Origin: Nymphaea colorata
Taxonomy: Eukaryota > Streptophyta > Magnoliopsida > Nymphaeales > Nymphaeaceae
Assembly (NCBI RefSeq): GCF_008831285.2
Contig: NC_045151.1
Span: 1,421,544-1,485,543, forward strand
DNA length: 64,000 nt
Direction of reading: 5' to 3'
Of the stretch, positions 1 through 12,033 are shown one piece after another (the stretch's first letter is position 1; the number at the start of each line of letters is the position of its first letter). Under the pieces are notes generated by a model. The model ran no database searches, had not been told where the DNA came from, and saw nothing but the letters and a program-made list of their open reading frames with translations. Made by a program: the position numbers and the translations under genes.

Positions 1-1300
1 CTCTGCCCATCAAAGTCAACGAATAAAATATAGGAAAAGCACAGGCTAAGCAACAACTGAATGACCAAAACTATATGGTTTAAAGTTCAAGTATCTGTCA
101 ACAAGGACGAGATAAGAAAAACATGGTGTATGAAACAACACATAAAACCGTTGAGAGAAGATGAAAAAGAAAACCAGGAAACTAACTATTGCCCAGCAGA
201 TGCTTCTTCGATCTGGTACTTGTTCGTAGAAACAAGAAAACAAAAAGTGAGGTAATTTACTGTTGGTATTCCGGTACTTATAAATGAAGTACGAAGAACG
301 ATGGCCCACAAGGAACCTTCTTTCTCACTAAGCGAGACACAAGGAAGCATCCCAGTGGTTTCCTAACTTTCCCTAATCCTTATACCCTCCAAGACAAGGC
401 ACTTCCACCTTTACCAGGAAAGACCGCCAGCAAGGGCCCAGGTCAGCCTGATAACTGGCGAGCTGTCGACTTTAGATTATATTAAATAAGCATTTTTTAT
501 AGTGCAGCCGAATCAGGAATCAATAACTTGTGGTATTATCAGTTTCCCAAAGGAGAAAAATTTCAAAAAGGGCCATAATTAGCGAAAAAAATAAAGGCGG
601 AATTTACCGGCGTGAACACTTCAGGAAATTCAGAAAAAAAAAAGTTTGAAAAAAAGCACATAAATTGCATTAAACCTTTCCGTAATTCGAAACTCGGAAA
701 TTTTCCAAGGATTAGCAGAGCGATTGATCCAGTTTAGCAAAATTGGGCATCAAAGGAAAGAGATAAGCCAGATAATCTGTTAATTGCAGGAAAAAAAAAA
801 GTGAAATTATGAAGATATAAAAGCGCTCGAGCATTCTCAAAGTTCCAACCAGAACAGCCTCGCGCTCAGAGAAATCAGGGTTTTCTTCTACGATTCCCAT
901 CGATTGGTTCTACAAGGACCGTCAGAATTGCTATAATTTCCCCCAAAAAGAATACACAATTCGTTAGCCGTAAACAAGAAAAGGCACATCCCGAGTGCCG
1001 AGACCGAAAGTCTTAAGCCTATCTTCCAAGAAAACCAAATAACAGAGAAATTAAGAAAGAGAATCCTACCGATGATCCGCCGAGTTCGACAAGAGAGAAA
1101 GAGCGAAGGTAAGACTAGGAAATGTCCGATTCGCTAAGCTTAGCCGATACGTATTCCGGGCCCACGATCAACAGATTACAGAATTACTTAAACCGACCGA
1201 TCCCGCACAACAAAAGCAGAGCAAAAGGAAGACGACGTGCTCTCTCTCTCTCTCTCCGTCCTCCCTCGCTACCGTATATTATACTGGAGTTTGATTAATT
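1..1300 (-). other. Possible 5' part of an unrecognised minus-strand gene
   Basis: On the minus strand a CT/GA-rich leader (about 1,240-1,071) ends at a good donor (exon ending at 1,070, then GTAGGATT). An acceptor ending at 910 is followed nine bases later by an ATG at 900 that opens MGIVEENPDFSEREAVL. This looks like a spliced 5' leader followed by a first coding exon. I could not follow the reading frame further. A possible short last exon near 208-250 would end in YQIEEASAGQ and a stop, but nothing links it firmly. No family is recognised. It could equally be a non-coding leader or a pseudogene. Confidence 0.3.
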
Positions 1301-1504
1301 GCCCCCAAAGACTTATGAACTACGGTATTGCGAAAAATCGGTTTTGAGAATGATGCGTGGTACGGTCAGGCTGGCGGTCGATCGGATCCCCATTTTTGAA
1401 ACAGTAAGCCTGGATCCAAATCTGAACCAGATCCAACGCACTCCAACTGCTCGAAGTCCAGATCCAATAAAACATAGTTGAGAAAAAGTAACCCCACCCA
1501 GTTA

Positions 1505-2030
1505 GGGCTGGCTATGGGGCCGGCCAAGGCTCAAAAAAGTTGGGCTGGGACTGGCTCAAACCAAAAAAGGCTCAAAAAAGTTGGGCTCGGACTGGCTCAA
1601 ACCAAAAAAGTTAGGCTCGGACTGGCTCAAACGTTTTGGTGGCAGCCCAAGCCCGACTCATTTAGTTATCAAGTCATTGCCCACCTATCAACTTTATATT
1701 GAGGCTCTATGTCTACCCTTATTTGAATCTCTTAACATTTTTTCTTAAGAGAGTCGGCGATGCACCAAATTTGTATGAAACCATCACGGCAACATAAGAG
1801 ATTGCAAAAGAAAAAAAAAAAACAAAACAAAATAAAAAATATATATATGGGGAGATGATTTAAATATACATATATAAGGCTTATGTCCAACCCCCAATAC
1901 TGGGTTCAGACTAATATAGCCTAACAAGTTTTTTTTTTTTTTTTTTTTGGCCGACCCGAATGTCAAAAAGTCAGCCCAAGCCCCACCCAACATGGCTAAG
2001 TCCATCGGGTACAGGGCCCGTTGCCCACCT
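1505..2030. repeat. GGGCTGG/GGGCC-type repeat element, possibly nested MITE
   Basis: The left edge reads TA then GGGCTGGCTATGGGGCC. Possible right edges are near 1,685 (ATTGCCCACC then TA) and 2,030 (CCGTTGCCCACC then TTA). Reversed, these start GGTGGGCAA, a loose inverted match to the left edge. The interior contains an imperfect 41-bp tandem repeat and A/T-rich tracts. Boundaries are tentative. Confidence 0.35.
1528..1632. repeat. 41-bp tandem repeat, about 2.5 copies
   Basis: Copies at 1,528-1,568 and 1,569-1,609 are nearly identical: GGCTCAAAAAAGTTGGGCT, then a GGACTGGCTCAAACC part, then an A-run. A partial third copy follows to about 1,632. It lies inside the GGGCC-type repeat and has no coding meaning. 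Confidence 0.85.
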
Positions 2031-3528
2031 TAGTGCTAGATTTAGATTATGCAGCAGCATGGTTAGTTATTTGGTTTCAGACTAAGTATGAAACAAATAA
2101 TGTATATATATATGAGAAATTGGTAGGTACATAACCCCTTAACCCTTAGGTATAAAATCCATTTATCTTAGTTAAAACAACTGAAAAAGAATTTGAAGTG
2201 ACACGAAGGTCATGAATCATAGGCAACCAAAAGGGTGGTAAGAATGTGCCTAAAATGACAGCCAAAATAAAAATTAAAAAGCAGAAAGCCAATTAAAGCA
2301 GTTGGTTAGGTATTTATAAAACATAGCTCACTGAAGTGAGGAAAGTACACTGAAAAAGCTCAATAACCACCTTCATTATGTTTAAAATATTTTTAGATAC
2401 TTACATCACAAAGATCACGGCTTGATTAAAACAATGGGGAGTAAGGATCTCGGGTTTTCTTATACTTAATTCATATCAGTGATGAAAATAGATCTTATGG
2501 TAATGACAATTTATCGGCAGTTCCATGTAAAAGTACAATCCTGGGACAGCGTGAGGTAATACATGAGATGGGGACTGATTATATGAGAGTTTGATTACCC
2601 GGGATCTGATGTCTTAGGTTCACCTTGAGAGCATGTAGATTTTGAGAATCTAATATAATATGACATGTGCCTTTCAGCCCAACAAGAGAGTCGAAGCCTC
2701 CACTCTTTCTTCTACCTCTCAAGTTACCAACAAGGGCGTAGATAAGTGAAGGCTTTGTGGGGTATATGCCCCACAGAACCCATTCTCTGAAAGTTTAAAT
2801 TAGTGGTTGAATTTGAGTAGATCTAGGTCCAATTATATGGGACAGCCTCACGAGATTCAAGTCATTGTTCTATTGTCAATTGAAAATTTGTTAAAGATAT
2901 GATGCTTAGTGCCTAAAAATTTCTTGTTCCATCCTTAGATACCAATCTTGCTTTTGGTGCCTATGCTTTGCCATGCTTCAACTTCAACATTAACTCCCCC
3001 CTCCCCTTTTTTTACAGCATAAGAAGTTGACACCCCACTAACTTAAAAAAGACACTGGCTGCCACTGTAGATTTGAGCGTTATGAATTGAATATCCCAAG
3101 TAGAAGAAGAGAAATAATCTTGCTTGAAATCTGTAAGTTTTAAGACGCAAAGATTTATAAATTCGACATATTTCAGAGATTTCCCAAACAAACAAAAGGA
3201 ACCAGTAATACCATTTTGTGGAAGAAGAAGAACTTTAAAGTTTAGTAACAAAGACTAAGACTCTTCAGGTGGCTTAAGGCAACAAAGCATATTGGGATGT
3301 TGCATTTTCAGAGAAGAGAAGATTGGGATGGATGTGTAAGATTGGAAGGTCTTGCTAAGTAGCAAGGTTTGCCCGCTTTAACTTGTGCGAGAGTTTACTT
3401 ACTCCTTAAATATAATTGCTAAAATTTGTCTGTCGAAGCTGCTCAAAGACAGGCCGAAACCTTCTTCTCTTCCCTTTGCCTATGGGGTCTACGACTACTT
3501 TTGGATTTCGGTAAACCTATAGTATATA

Positions 3529-3942
3529 GGGATGTTAACGGATCAGATTTGGATCGGATATACCCTTAATCATATCTTCTTTTTCGGATATTCATATATT
3601 CGGATTCGAACTCGAATAAAGAAAAGTCATGTCTGAAATCCGAGTTTACAATCCAAATCTGATTTTTATATTTATATCCGAAACCGAATTTTGAATCGGA
3701 TTTTGCCAATTTTCAAAATTTAATAGCACTAGATACATGATATTTGTCTAAAAATGAATCTGATATGAATCAGTATCTGAATCCGATCGGATATTTATGT
3801 ATACTAAATCCGATCAGATGTCATTTATTAAATTTGAATCTGATTTGATTTCTTAACCGGATATTGAATTTTTTTTTTCATATCCGATTTTTTGGATCGA
3901 ATCGGCTGATATTCTATTCAAATTGGATGTATTGACATCCCT
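3529..3942. mobile_element. MITE with GGGATGT termini and TA flanks (414 bp)
   Basis: The left end reads GGGATGTTAACGGATC and the reversed right end reads GGGATGTCAATACATCC, giving imperfect terminal inverted repeats. Both ends are flanked by TA, which fits a Tc1/mariner-type (Stowaway-like) target duplication. The interior is a dense array of short CGGAT/ATCCG variants. Related material, usually with only one end visible, occurs near 19,480-19,880, 25,033-25,440 and 34,420-34,775. Superfamily assignment from a 2-bp duplication is weak. Confidence 0.6.
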
Positions 3943-4737
3943 AATAGAACACCTCTTATGTTCAGGCTCTCAGTTATGCCCCTCCAAACAATTATTAACA
4001 TTTGTTGAACTTTGACGTGTAAAGAAAAGTTAAAATGCAAAAGAAATTCTTTCATGGCAGTATGCAGAGAATAAGAAAGACTTGCCGAATAGTTTTGCTA
4101 CCTACCTACTCTTGGAGCTACCTTCGATGGCAAGAATTTTGATAAGTTCAACTTTTAACAAACAGGGAAAGACAGGGGAAAAGCTCGTATTGATTACTTT
4201 TTCCCTAAACAGCCTTTCCTGACATATTTACGGATAGCAGATTAATGTTTGAGAAATTACAAAACTATCAAATTTTTAAAATAATTTGCAAACACATAAT
4301 AAAAGCATTAAGAATATATGAAAGAAGACCATATTTACCCCCAATGAAAAGTAGCTTTAAATAAAGAGATTTTTTATGTGGCTCTTCAAAATCTTGCTCT
4401 TCTTTTTTGTGTTTTTTTTTTATTTTGCCGCATGATTTTAAGAGATGGGGTGGGGGTGGAGAGAGGAAGAGTAGGGGTTAAATAAAGGTAAGCATTGGGG
4501 CCTTAAAATTGGGATCAACTTGATAATTTATTTTTAAAGTTATTATATAATATTATATATTGTTATAACTAATTATATTTATATATTATTTTATATTTAA
4601 AACAATGTTTATGCTAATAGGGCTCAGCCCAAACTATAACTACAGGTATTTGGGCCGATTGAGTCCTACTGCGCATTGGGCTGTGCCAGTTCGAAGTCCA
4701 ATCTTAGGGGCAACGACAACCCCAGCTGATCTTTAAA

Positions 4738-4866
4738 CCAGCAGTACTTCACCCTCTGTCTCTACCTCTCAATGCTGACAAGAGTGGAATGCCCACAGGA
4801 ATTGAACTAGAGACAGCGTTGTTCAGGTGTCACAAATCCAATCAACTACGCTACTTGTCATAGAGA
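4738..4866 (-). mobile_element. tRNA-derived SINE-like copy
   Basis: Read on the minus strand it begins near 4,866 with an A-box-like TAGCGTAGTTGATTGG. About 35 bases later comes a B-box-like CTAGTTCAATTCC. The two boxes in tRNA order, without a foldable tRNA, are typical of a SINE head. Similar minus-strand copies occur at about 9,302-9,515, 26,505-26,715, 28,145-28,350 and 32,810-32,985. Confidence 0.5.
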
Positions 4867-5719
4867 GAGAAAGAGAGAGGGGATGTGAAATATTTGAGAA
4901 ATTAGTTTCTGAAAATATGTAGTTTGTAAAATTTCATTTGAAAGAAACTCTGTAATAATAAAAATCGAAACAGTGCTCTTACTTATGTTATAAATAATTT
5001 TCGGAGCGTGTTTTCGTGAATGATTTTGTCACATCAAGTGGTGCAGAATTTCCTCCTCCTTTCTATTCTAATGTGAATCTGATGTAATGGAGAAGAGAGA
5101 AAGAAAAACTCTTCGATCGATAAGATAAAGCCGACAGAATGGAGATCCATTGACAAAAATGAATGAGTGACAAGTAGTCCAGCCTGACACACCAAATCAC
5201 ATTATTATTTGGATGCCCCACCTTTTAATCTTGCTGCCAGAGCACTGGTTCTATTAACAGGCCAGAGAGAGAAACCGTCTACGCTTTCACATGAAACGCG
5301 GGACTCTGAAGATATATTATCTCTTCACTCACGCCCCACCACAGCTTTGTTCTCTGAAAATGAGGGAAAAGAAAAGGAGGTCTTCGGCTTCTCACGCTAA
5401 ATTGACATATTAAGTGTAGACGTTTGGCTTTAGAGACCATAGAAAAAATATGACGAACCATTTACAACCAACCGATGGAGACTTCGGCTACTTGGGTATC
5501 ACCCCCAACCATAAAAAATATACATACTTCTTTGACATTCATAGCTTTTTAAACGATCAATTCAAACTTGAGGATGCAAGAAATTTTCCTGTTATATCCT
5601 TATCTTAATTGCCCACCTATTTTAGCAATTAATGCGTGTTCCATGATATACCATGCAACATGTGTTTCTGGGGTGAGCCTCGCTACCCAAGCCTTAACTC
5701 AATTCCTTGTCCCCTCAGG

Positions 5720-5897
5720 CAGGGGCGGAGTCAGGATTTTTTCTAGGGTCGAGCCAAGACGATTTGCGGGTCGGGCCAAGAGGAGCGACCGATAGGGCCA
5801 AACTAAAAAAATTTGATTTTTTCAGTGTAAAAAATAAAAATTTTCCTGGGCTCACCCAGGCCATGGCCCGGGTGGCCCCCCCCTCCCTCCGCCCCTG
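5720..5897. mobile_element. hAT-type MITE with perfect 8-bp target duplication (178 bp)
   Basis: The ends are CAGGGGCGGAG on the left and its exact inverse, CTCCGCCCCTG, on the right (11-bp perfect inverted repeat). The element is flanked by the identical 8-bp direct repeat CCCTCAGG at 5,712-5,719 and 5,898-5,905. Eight-bp duplications with CAGGG-type ends are diagnostic of the hAT superfamily. No transposase is encoded. A second copy of the same family lies at 20,843-21,043. Confidence 0.9.
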
Positions 5898-6851
5898 CCC
5901 TCAGGTACCGGGTCTACTTTCTCTGTATCGGGGTGCTGCCCCCTGCAGAACATTAAGTGGTCTATTTATCTTTGTAGAGCACAAAGAGCTGACATTATAG
6001 ACATTCGAAACAAAAACTGCCCACTTACAAACTAGTGTCAACCTTCTCCTTCATTCATTGAAGGGAAAAAGAGGGTAGCTTTTGAGCTAAGAGTTCATGA
6101 GACTTACATTCTTTTCCTCATAAAAAGAAAATGAAACGCAAAAGCTAACTTCTTTGATATTTTCATTTTGTCCTTAAGGAGGCTTTCCTTACACCCCCCT
6201 TTATATTCTAACAGGTCCTCTTGTCCCTTCCAGGGCCCAGACACAACCAGCTTCTTGAAAAATCACCAACTTGAACGTTTGAATAATCAATAACACGCAC
6301 GCTTAATTTGGAAGCTTCCCTTGTCTGATTGGTAGCAAAGTCTTAGTACCGGGAACCAAAAGGCGACGAAGCTTCGTGGGTGACATCTTGCAAGACAGCA
6401 CTTCGGATCGAAGCAACAGCACAAAGTAAACAAGGAAACTCGTGGATGAGGAGACTGAGCAGCAAAGTGGATGCCAATGATGTAGGTGTTGATTGGTGGA
6501 GTTCATGGTGGCATCATGTTAAAATGATCTTAGTCAATAACACAATATTTTTATACTCGAGAAGGTTTCGGCGCAACAGACGGGGTGGGGGCTGGTAGGT
6601 GACCAGTCTCTTGTTTTGAGTGAATGCAATTTGAAATGTAGCGAGGGCATCACTCCATGACACCAAAAACAAGCGTGGTATACTGGGAGAAGTGTGAGAG
6701 CTTTGGCTCTTTTATTGGGTGGTAGGATGAAATACTTCTCCATGCACCTAACAATGACGCACAATATTTTTTAAGTTGCTGACTCCGATTGTAAGTACAT
6801 TTGAACAAATAACAGCATTAGACAAAATAATGTCATATGTCTTATTAATAA

Positions 6852-8520
6852 ATGTTTCTTAAATAGAGTCTGGACTAATGAATTTCAGAAGTATAATGAG
6901 CTGAAAGATCTAACTTGGTCGACATCTGATCATATAACCATGCCTCATTATTGTAGAAAGCAACCTGGTTAGTTCACAGTTTGGTTTTATAATTCAAGTT
7001 GGCAGCCATTGATTGTGTTAAAGTGATACAAACTGTGCACAGGAAGGTGCCCAATGATAAAACCAATTAATGAACTTTAATCTGTTTGTGAAGGTTCTTT
7101 TTTGTGTTTTGTTTATAATGGCACAATTGTCTCACAAGGACAACAAAACTTGTTGTAAAAACGTGTAAATACTAATGAACAAACTGTTGGGGCTTTAGCA
7201 CCTAGGTGATTAGAATGAGTATTTCATCTTACCATTCAAAAGCGAACTGAAGCTCTCACCCAACCTTTTGTCCTTTTTTTTGTGCACTAGGGTGTCACCC
7301 TACTACACTTCAACTTGCATGTAAGCTTCCCATTTGCAACACAAGGGGTCGACATTTCAGAGATTTCAAACAGGGACTTACCACCTACCAACCCCCTAGA
7401 GGCAAGGTTTCATCACCTAGCCTGATAATTTTCCTAATAGTTCTTTCAAGGACAAATAGAGTACTGTTAAGGAAAACTTGTCTAAAGACATTAATGAACT
7501 TTCCTACAAGGGAAGACTGGTGTAAGATAAATGGAATGCACATTGCTCTCGTCCCAAAAAAAAAAAGGGAATGAACCTCATAACTATAGACTCATATCTC
7601 TTTATAACAACATTATGAAGTACTTAAGCAGGATAATGGCGTTAAGAATGAGATCATATTGGATCAAATCATTTCTGCTAATCAAAATGCTACATTTCTA
7701 AGCGTCATTCAGGATAGCTACTCACATAGCTAATAAAGATCCACTTGATGAACTCAACGAAAAAAAGAGCGGCATGTTTGAAGTCGGATTTGAGCAAAGC
7801 TTAGATATAGTCAATTGATGCTTTTATTGAAGAGCACTTTAGCCTTTGGTCTGACAATAGGCCAGTTAATTTGAGGGCAGTTCTAGGGCCAAACTATTGA
7901 CTGATAGGCGGCTGGTTCTCCCCTTTTCAAGAATATGATAGTTGATCTTTATAATAGGCTCATTTCTAATATGTTTCATATAATCAAAGAAGTCATTTCA
8001 ACAGATCATCATGTGGTGTTGAAGCACCCTATTAAATGATCTTAAGGCTAATTCTTCCCTCTTCCATGGAATGGACTATTGTGGGAATTATTATCTATTA
8101 GTCTAGGACAACATTTCAAGAGCTTCACTTACAAGGGGATCAGTTTTGGCTAGCAGAAATGGAGAAAGCAGATATGTTGCAGACATGGTTTCTTAGGGCT
8201 AGCAAGACATCATACGTTGCATGCAAGGCAAACTATTGATGGATGCTCGCTATCACACAGATGAACTTTAATGTAGAGATGGAAGATCATCTATTTTTTG
8301 AGTGTCCCATCGTCAAAACCATATGGAAGTCCATAACAAGGGTTTGGAATGCATGCAATCGCAACTTCTGGGATTATATAAGAATTTAAAAGATGGAATT
8401 GGTATAAATTCAGACATGAAACGCTCTTTTGCTGCCGGAGAATATGCTTTCACATGGTGGTCTGGTCTTTTGGAAACGAATCTATAATGGCTTACACTCG
8501 AAAATTTTATGGAAGCATTG
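6852..8520 (+). pseudogene. Decayed LINE (non-LTR) reverse transcriptase
   Basis: Pieces of a plant LINE ORF2 lie in the usual order, in different frames with stops and shifts. At 6,867-6,975 a DLTWSTSDHITMP segment resembles the end of the endonuclease domain. At 7,530-7,720 HIALVPKKK, NYRLISLYNNIMKYLSRI and LDQIISANQ match the reverse-transcriptase entry motifs; a frameshift sits in the long A-run at 7,556-7,566. At 8,285-8,340 HLFFECPIVKTIWKSI matches the zinc-binding reverse-transcriptase tail domain. The 7,150-7,430 part is unlike a LINE and may be a nested SINE-like insertion. Both element ends are unclear. Confidence 0.75.
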
Positions 8521-9138
8521 TGATCTTGAAAGTTTTTGCAAATATGTTTGATTCACCTGTAGGGATTGGAGTTTAAAACTGGGATCTCATATGTGATTTT
8601 GTTGGATGTAAAAATCTTTTTTGGCCCTTATAAAATGTAAATTCAGCTGATCAGTAATCATCCCTTATGTAAGTATTTGTATTCTTGATGTACATAGTTC
8701 AATCGTATTCTTGATGCATATAATACAATGATGAATCTATCCTAATTTTGGGGTCTGGTACATAGAACAGTGTGTTACTGTCCTCATTGCTAAACAGGCT
8801 CAAAAGGGCGTATAATGACAAGAAAACTATGTTTTAGAACATATTTCATGAAAATACTGTTTTTTTGTTCCAAAAAATGATGTCATTATGTCCAGCATTT
8901 GACTGCTGAATTGGAAAACAACATCCACAATCACACCATGTGATCTAAAACAAAAATATTGTGTTCCTAAAACATGTATCCTAAGAGCGTTTTGGAAGAA
9001 AACAATGTTTTAATCAAACATCAAGGCTCTTTACAAACTTTTCAAATACGTGTATGCTGTTATCATTATCATAAGTTTACAACCAATGGGTTAAGCTTAT
9101 TTCTTTCTTTTGTTGAGTTTTTTCTTCAAATTAATTAC

Positions 9139-9144
<6 letters not shown>

Positions 9145-9188
<44 letters not shown>
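9145..9188. repeat. (CT)n microsatellite
   Basis: Uninterrupted TC dinucleotide tract of 44 bases in intergenic DNA. Confidence 0.97.
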
Positions 9189-9192
<4 letters not shown>

Positions 9193-9247
9193 CCACAACC
9201 ATTTTTAGGCTTGTATGTCTGATTCAGGTACATTGGATATACATTCG

Positions 9248-9293
9248 GAAGGGTATATAAATGGCCTTGAGAAGGGTATATAAATGGGCTTGA
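9248..9293. repeat. 23-bp tandem duplication containing TATATAA
   Basis: Two adjacent 23-bp copies differ at one base; each contains GGGTATATAAATGG. The TATA-like strings are probably fortuitous, because no gene starts nearby. Confidence 0.85.
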
Positions 9294-9301
9294 GTGTGCA
9301 T

Positions 9302-9515
9302 CAGGTCAGGTATGAAAGGTGGTACGTGAGATAAGAAAGCCACCCCTTCCCTCCACCCTCAGTGTCTAAGGGTGCCTTGGGACTTGGGTGGTTCCACAGG
9401 AGTGTCGCGCATGCTGCAGTTTGCAGTCAAAAATAGTAGCACCCATGGGAATCGAACTGAAAATGGGTCGTCTAGGCATCCCTTAGGCAGACCAGCTATG
9501 TTACACCCTTCGGGA
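9302..9515 (-). mobile_element. tRNA-derived SINE-like copy
   Basis: Minus-strand reading gives AAGGGTGTAACATAGCTGGTC (A-box region) near 9,510. A B-box-like CAGTTCGATTCCCATGGG follows near 9,445, then a non-tRNA body to about 9,302. It has the same architecture as the other SINE-like copies in the window. Confidence 0.5.
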
Positions 9516-10005
9516 CAGAACAGATCAGGCATGAAAGGGCTTCAGGTCATGTTTGAAGGGGTTTGGGTGTATAAGCCCTTGAGTCTGGAGTCACTTGGGG
9601 CATAAAATAGTTAGTTGTTAATCTGGGTCAGTTCAAACAATTTTGACCCAATCCGTAATAAAGATGGGTCTGAAAATATTTGTACAAATAAAGTCATTTC
9701 CTGTTTGTGCTAGGTTGGCCGGACCCAGTTGCATCCTTAATTTTAGGTAGGTCTTGCAAAAACGGCAAATAAACCAAATATGACACGTTCAGGTTCAGTT
9801 CAGTGAGTCATTTGAATGGTTTACACTCCAATGCATGTTTTGTTGTTTTTTAAATCAAATTTAAATTACTTTTTAAATGAAAAATAGGAAAAAATATGCT
9901 GATCCGTTAGCCCATCCGATGCCATATCGACGAGCAATCCAAAATTACGCGGACACCAGTATTGATAACATTGGCTTCACACACAAATAACTAAACCGTC
10001 AAGTA

Positions 10006-10376
10006 GGGCTGTACAACAAGTAAAGCCAACTCGTGCTCGACTACAACTCGCTCGATTAAGCTCCACTATAGCTCGACTCATTTGTCAAAGGAGTTGAGCT
10101 TGAGCTTAGAAAACTCATGCTTATAAACAAGTCGAGTTTGAGTTACATCAACTTCGCTCAAGTAAACTTGAATAAGCTCATTTCTTCTAGGCTTTCTTAT
10201 GTTTTTTTGTAATTTCCAAACTTAAAAAGGACAATGAACAAGTCAAATATGGAACTCGTAAACGAGTCGAGCATGAACTGTGACTTGGTCTACAGACGAA
10301 ATTGAGCTGACCTTAGACAGCTCCAGCCAAGCAAGATATGAGTCAATTTGAGCTAGACTTGGCTCATATGCAGCCC
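10006..10376. mobile_element. MITE with GGGCTG(T/C)A termini and TA flanks (371 bp)
   Basis: The left edge is TA-GGGCTGTACAACAAG and the right edge is CATATGCAGCCC-TA, so the ends are inverted GGGCTGYA repeats between TA dinucleotides. The interior consists of degenerate CGAGCTCGA/CTCGAGT-like words. Related CGAGCTCGAG-rich material lies at 18,560-18,710 and 21,255-21,430. No protein is encoded. Confidence 0.6.
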
Positions 10377-10842
10377 TATCGTTAAGGAGCTCATTTGTAG
10401 CTTGTTTGACTGAGCAGACTAAAGGAGCCAAGTCTGAAGGAACACAATGTCTTCACGCCTCGAGCACTAGCCCGATCCAAGTGACCCATGCTCAACTTGG
10501 TCAACTCATCGGATCAAGTCATAACTAACATGACATTAGCTGAACCCATTCAAACCAAGTAATACTCGAGGGCTGAACCCTGATTATGAGGTCTTCTAGA
10601 TTATCTCGAATCAAATCCAAACAATACGCAGCCAGTGAAATACAAGTTTACTTGAAGAAGATCTGACCCGATCGAACTAAAAGGCACTGAGAGAAGAAAT
10701 CTCTTCGGGAGAAGAACTAAAGAAAATAAAGCAGCAGACCTACTCTTCAGTTCTTCAAATGACCAGACAGGCCTCGTTTATATCAGTTGGCAGTCTCCAG
10801 TAGAAGTTCATAGCAGAACAAACCTCCATTGTTGATAAATAG

Positions 10843-11150
10843 TCCCTACCCAATAAGGGTACTAGACGCAAGCCCAGCTGTAGTGCTTCAAACTCCGACT
10901 CAACTCGTGGGCTCAAGGAAATTTGGATGAACTTGGCTCTGCTGAACTCCTAGTTCAGTCACATGACTGATTGAACTAAAGGGCTTTCTTTCTCCCTACC
11001 CAATAAGGGTACTAGATGCGAGCCGAGCTGTGGTGCTTCAAACTCCAACTCTGCTCATGGCTCGGACAAGCTCAATGAAATCTGAATGAACTTGGCTCGA
11101 CTAAGCTCGAGTTCAGTCATAAGACCAGTTGACTAAAGGGCTTTCTTTTT
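10843..11150. repeat. 150-bp imperfect tandem duplication
   Basis: Two consecutive units, 10,843-10,992 and 10,993-11,150, both open with TCCCTACCCAATAAGGGTAC and close with AAAGGGCTTTCTT. Internal differences are substitutions and a short insertion in the second unit. No reading frame runs through both copies. Confidence 0.85.
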
Positions 11151-12033
11151 CCAAAGGACAAACCTTAAGCAATAAGGCACGCTTGAGTCAAGACAAGTTG
11201 AAGATCCTGAATCGTTTTGTTGCATTGTCCGAACTTTTCTTTGGTTGCATTTGATCACTTGGTTTCTTGATGTTAAAGAGATCTGAAATGCACACGAGGC
11301 ATTTTCTCTCTCACTCTTGGAAGAACACCGTGAGTTCAGAGGCTCCATTGCTCGTCTAAAGCGTAAAACCCCGAGGCCGATTTCCTGGTCTCAAGTTTCT
11401 GGTCTCAAGTTTCTGGCATGGATTGGCTCGGCTAAAGGATAGCTATTATTGAGATTTGAAATAGTGACCGGCGACCTATCAACCCTTGGAGCAACCAACA
11501 GGCATCCCTTCGGTACCTCAGGGCTTTGAGAAATCCAGCATGGCATTAAAATAAATTCACAAGACCGATGGGCAATCTTCACTGGACTAGCTTTGTTTTG
11601 TATTCGTATTCGCAATATCTGACAAACAAAAAATGCCATATCTTTCTTTAAAAATCGTATCGGCCAATATTTCAGAGACGGGTCAACTCCACGCGTATCG
11701 GATGTATGGTACAACAGTGACAGATCTGAAGTGTAGACTGATCCGCCACAAAGTTAGGAAAAGCAGAGACACTGTGAATTAACTCATTTTCAAAGCATAA
11801 ACATAGTCACAACAGTAACAGCCTTCTTAACATACCCGTGAGGAAGGCCATGGCTCCCTCACTGTCCTCATGCTCTTCTTCTGTCGACATGTTGCAACCC
11901 AAAGAAAACAGTGTTCTCCTCCTCGCTGCCTAACAGAAGAATGACGGCATGGAATACAGAGCACAGTAACACAGACATGAATTTCATAATGGTAACAAGA
12001 GAGGAAGGAGACAACAGGGTAAGGGTCCGTAAG

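Larger units (their letters stand above)
1300..11800. other. Intergenic, transposon-rich region
   Basis: No intact gene is visible between the candidate gene at the left edge and the 3' end of the RLCK gene. The stretch holds the individually listed MITEs, SINE-like copies, a decayed LINE, microsatellites and tandem duplications. The parts 2,040-3,520, 3,950-4,735, 5,910-6,850, 8,530-9,140 and 11,160-11,800 contain only short chance reading frames and AT-rich sequence in which I see nothing further. The 11,800-12,033 part is probably the kinase 3' untranslated region. Confidence 0.6.

Noticed and set aside
11391..11714. 107-codon frame on the minus strand beyond the kinase 3' end
   Set aside because: No family features were recognised and no start context, splice signals or neighbours support it. 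It is probably chance or an old transposon remnant.
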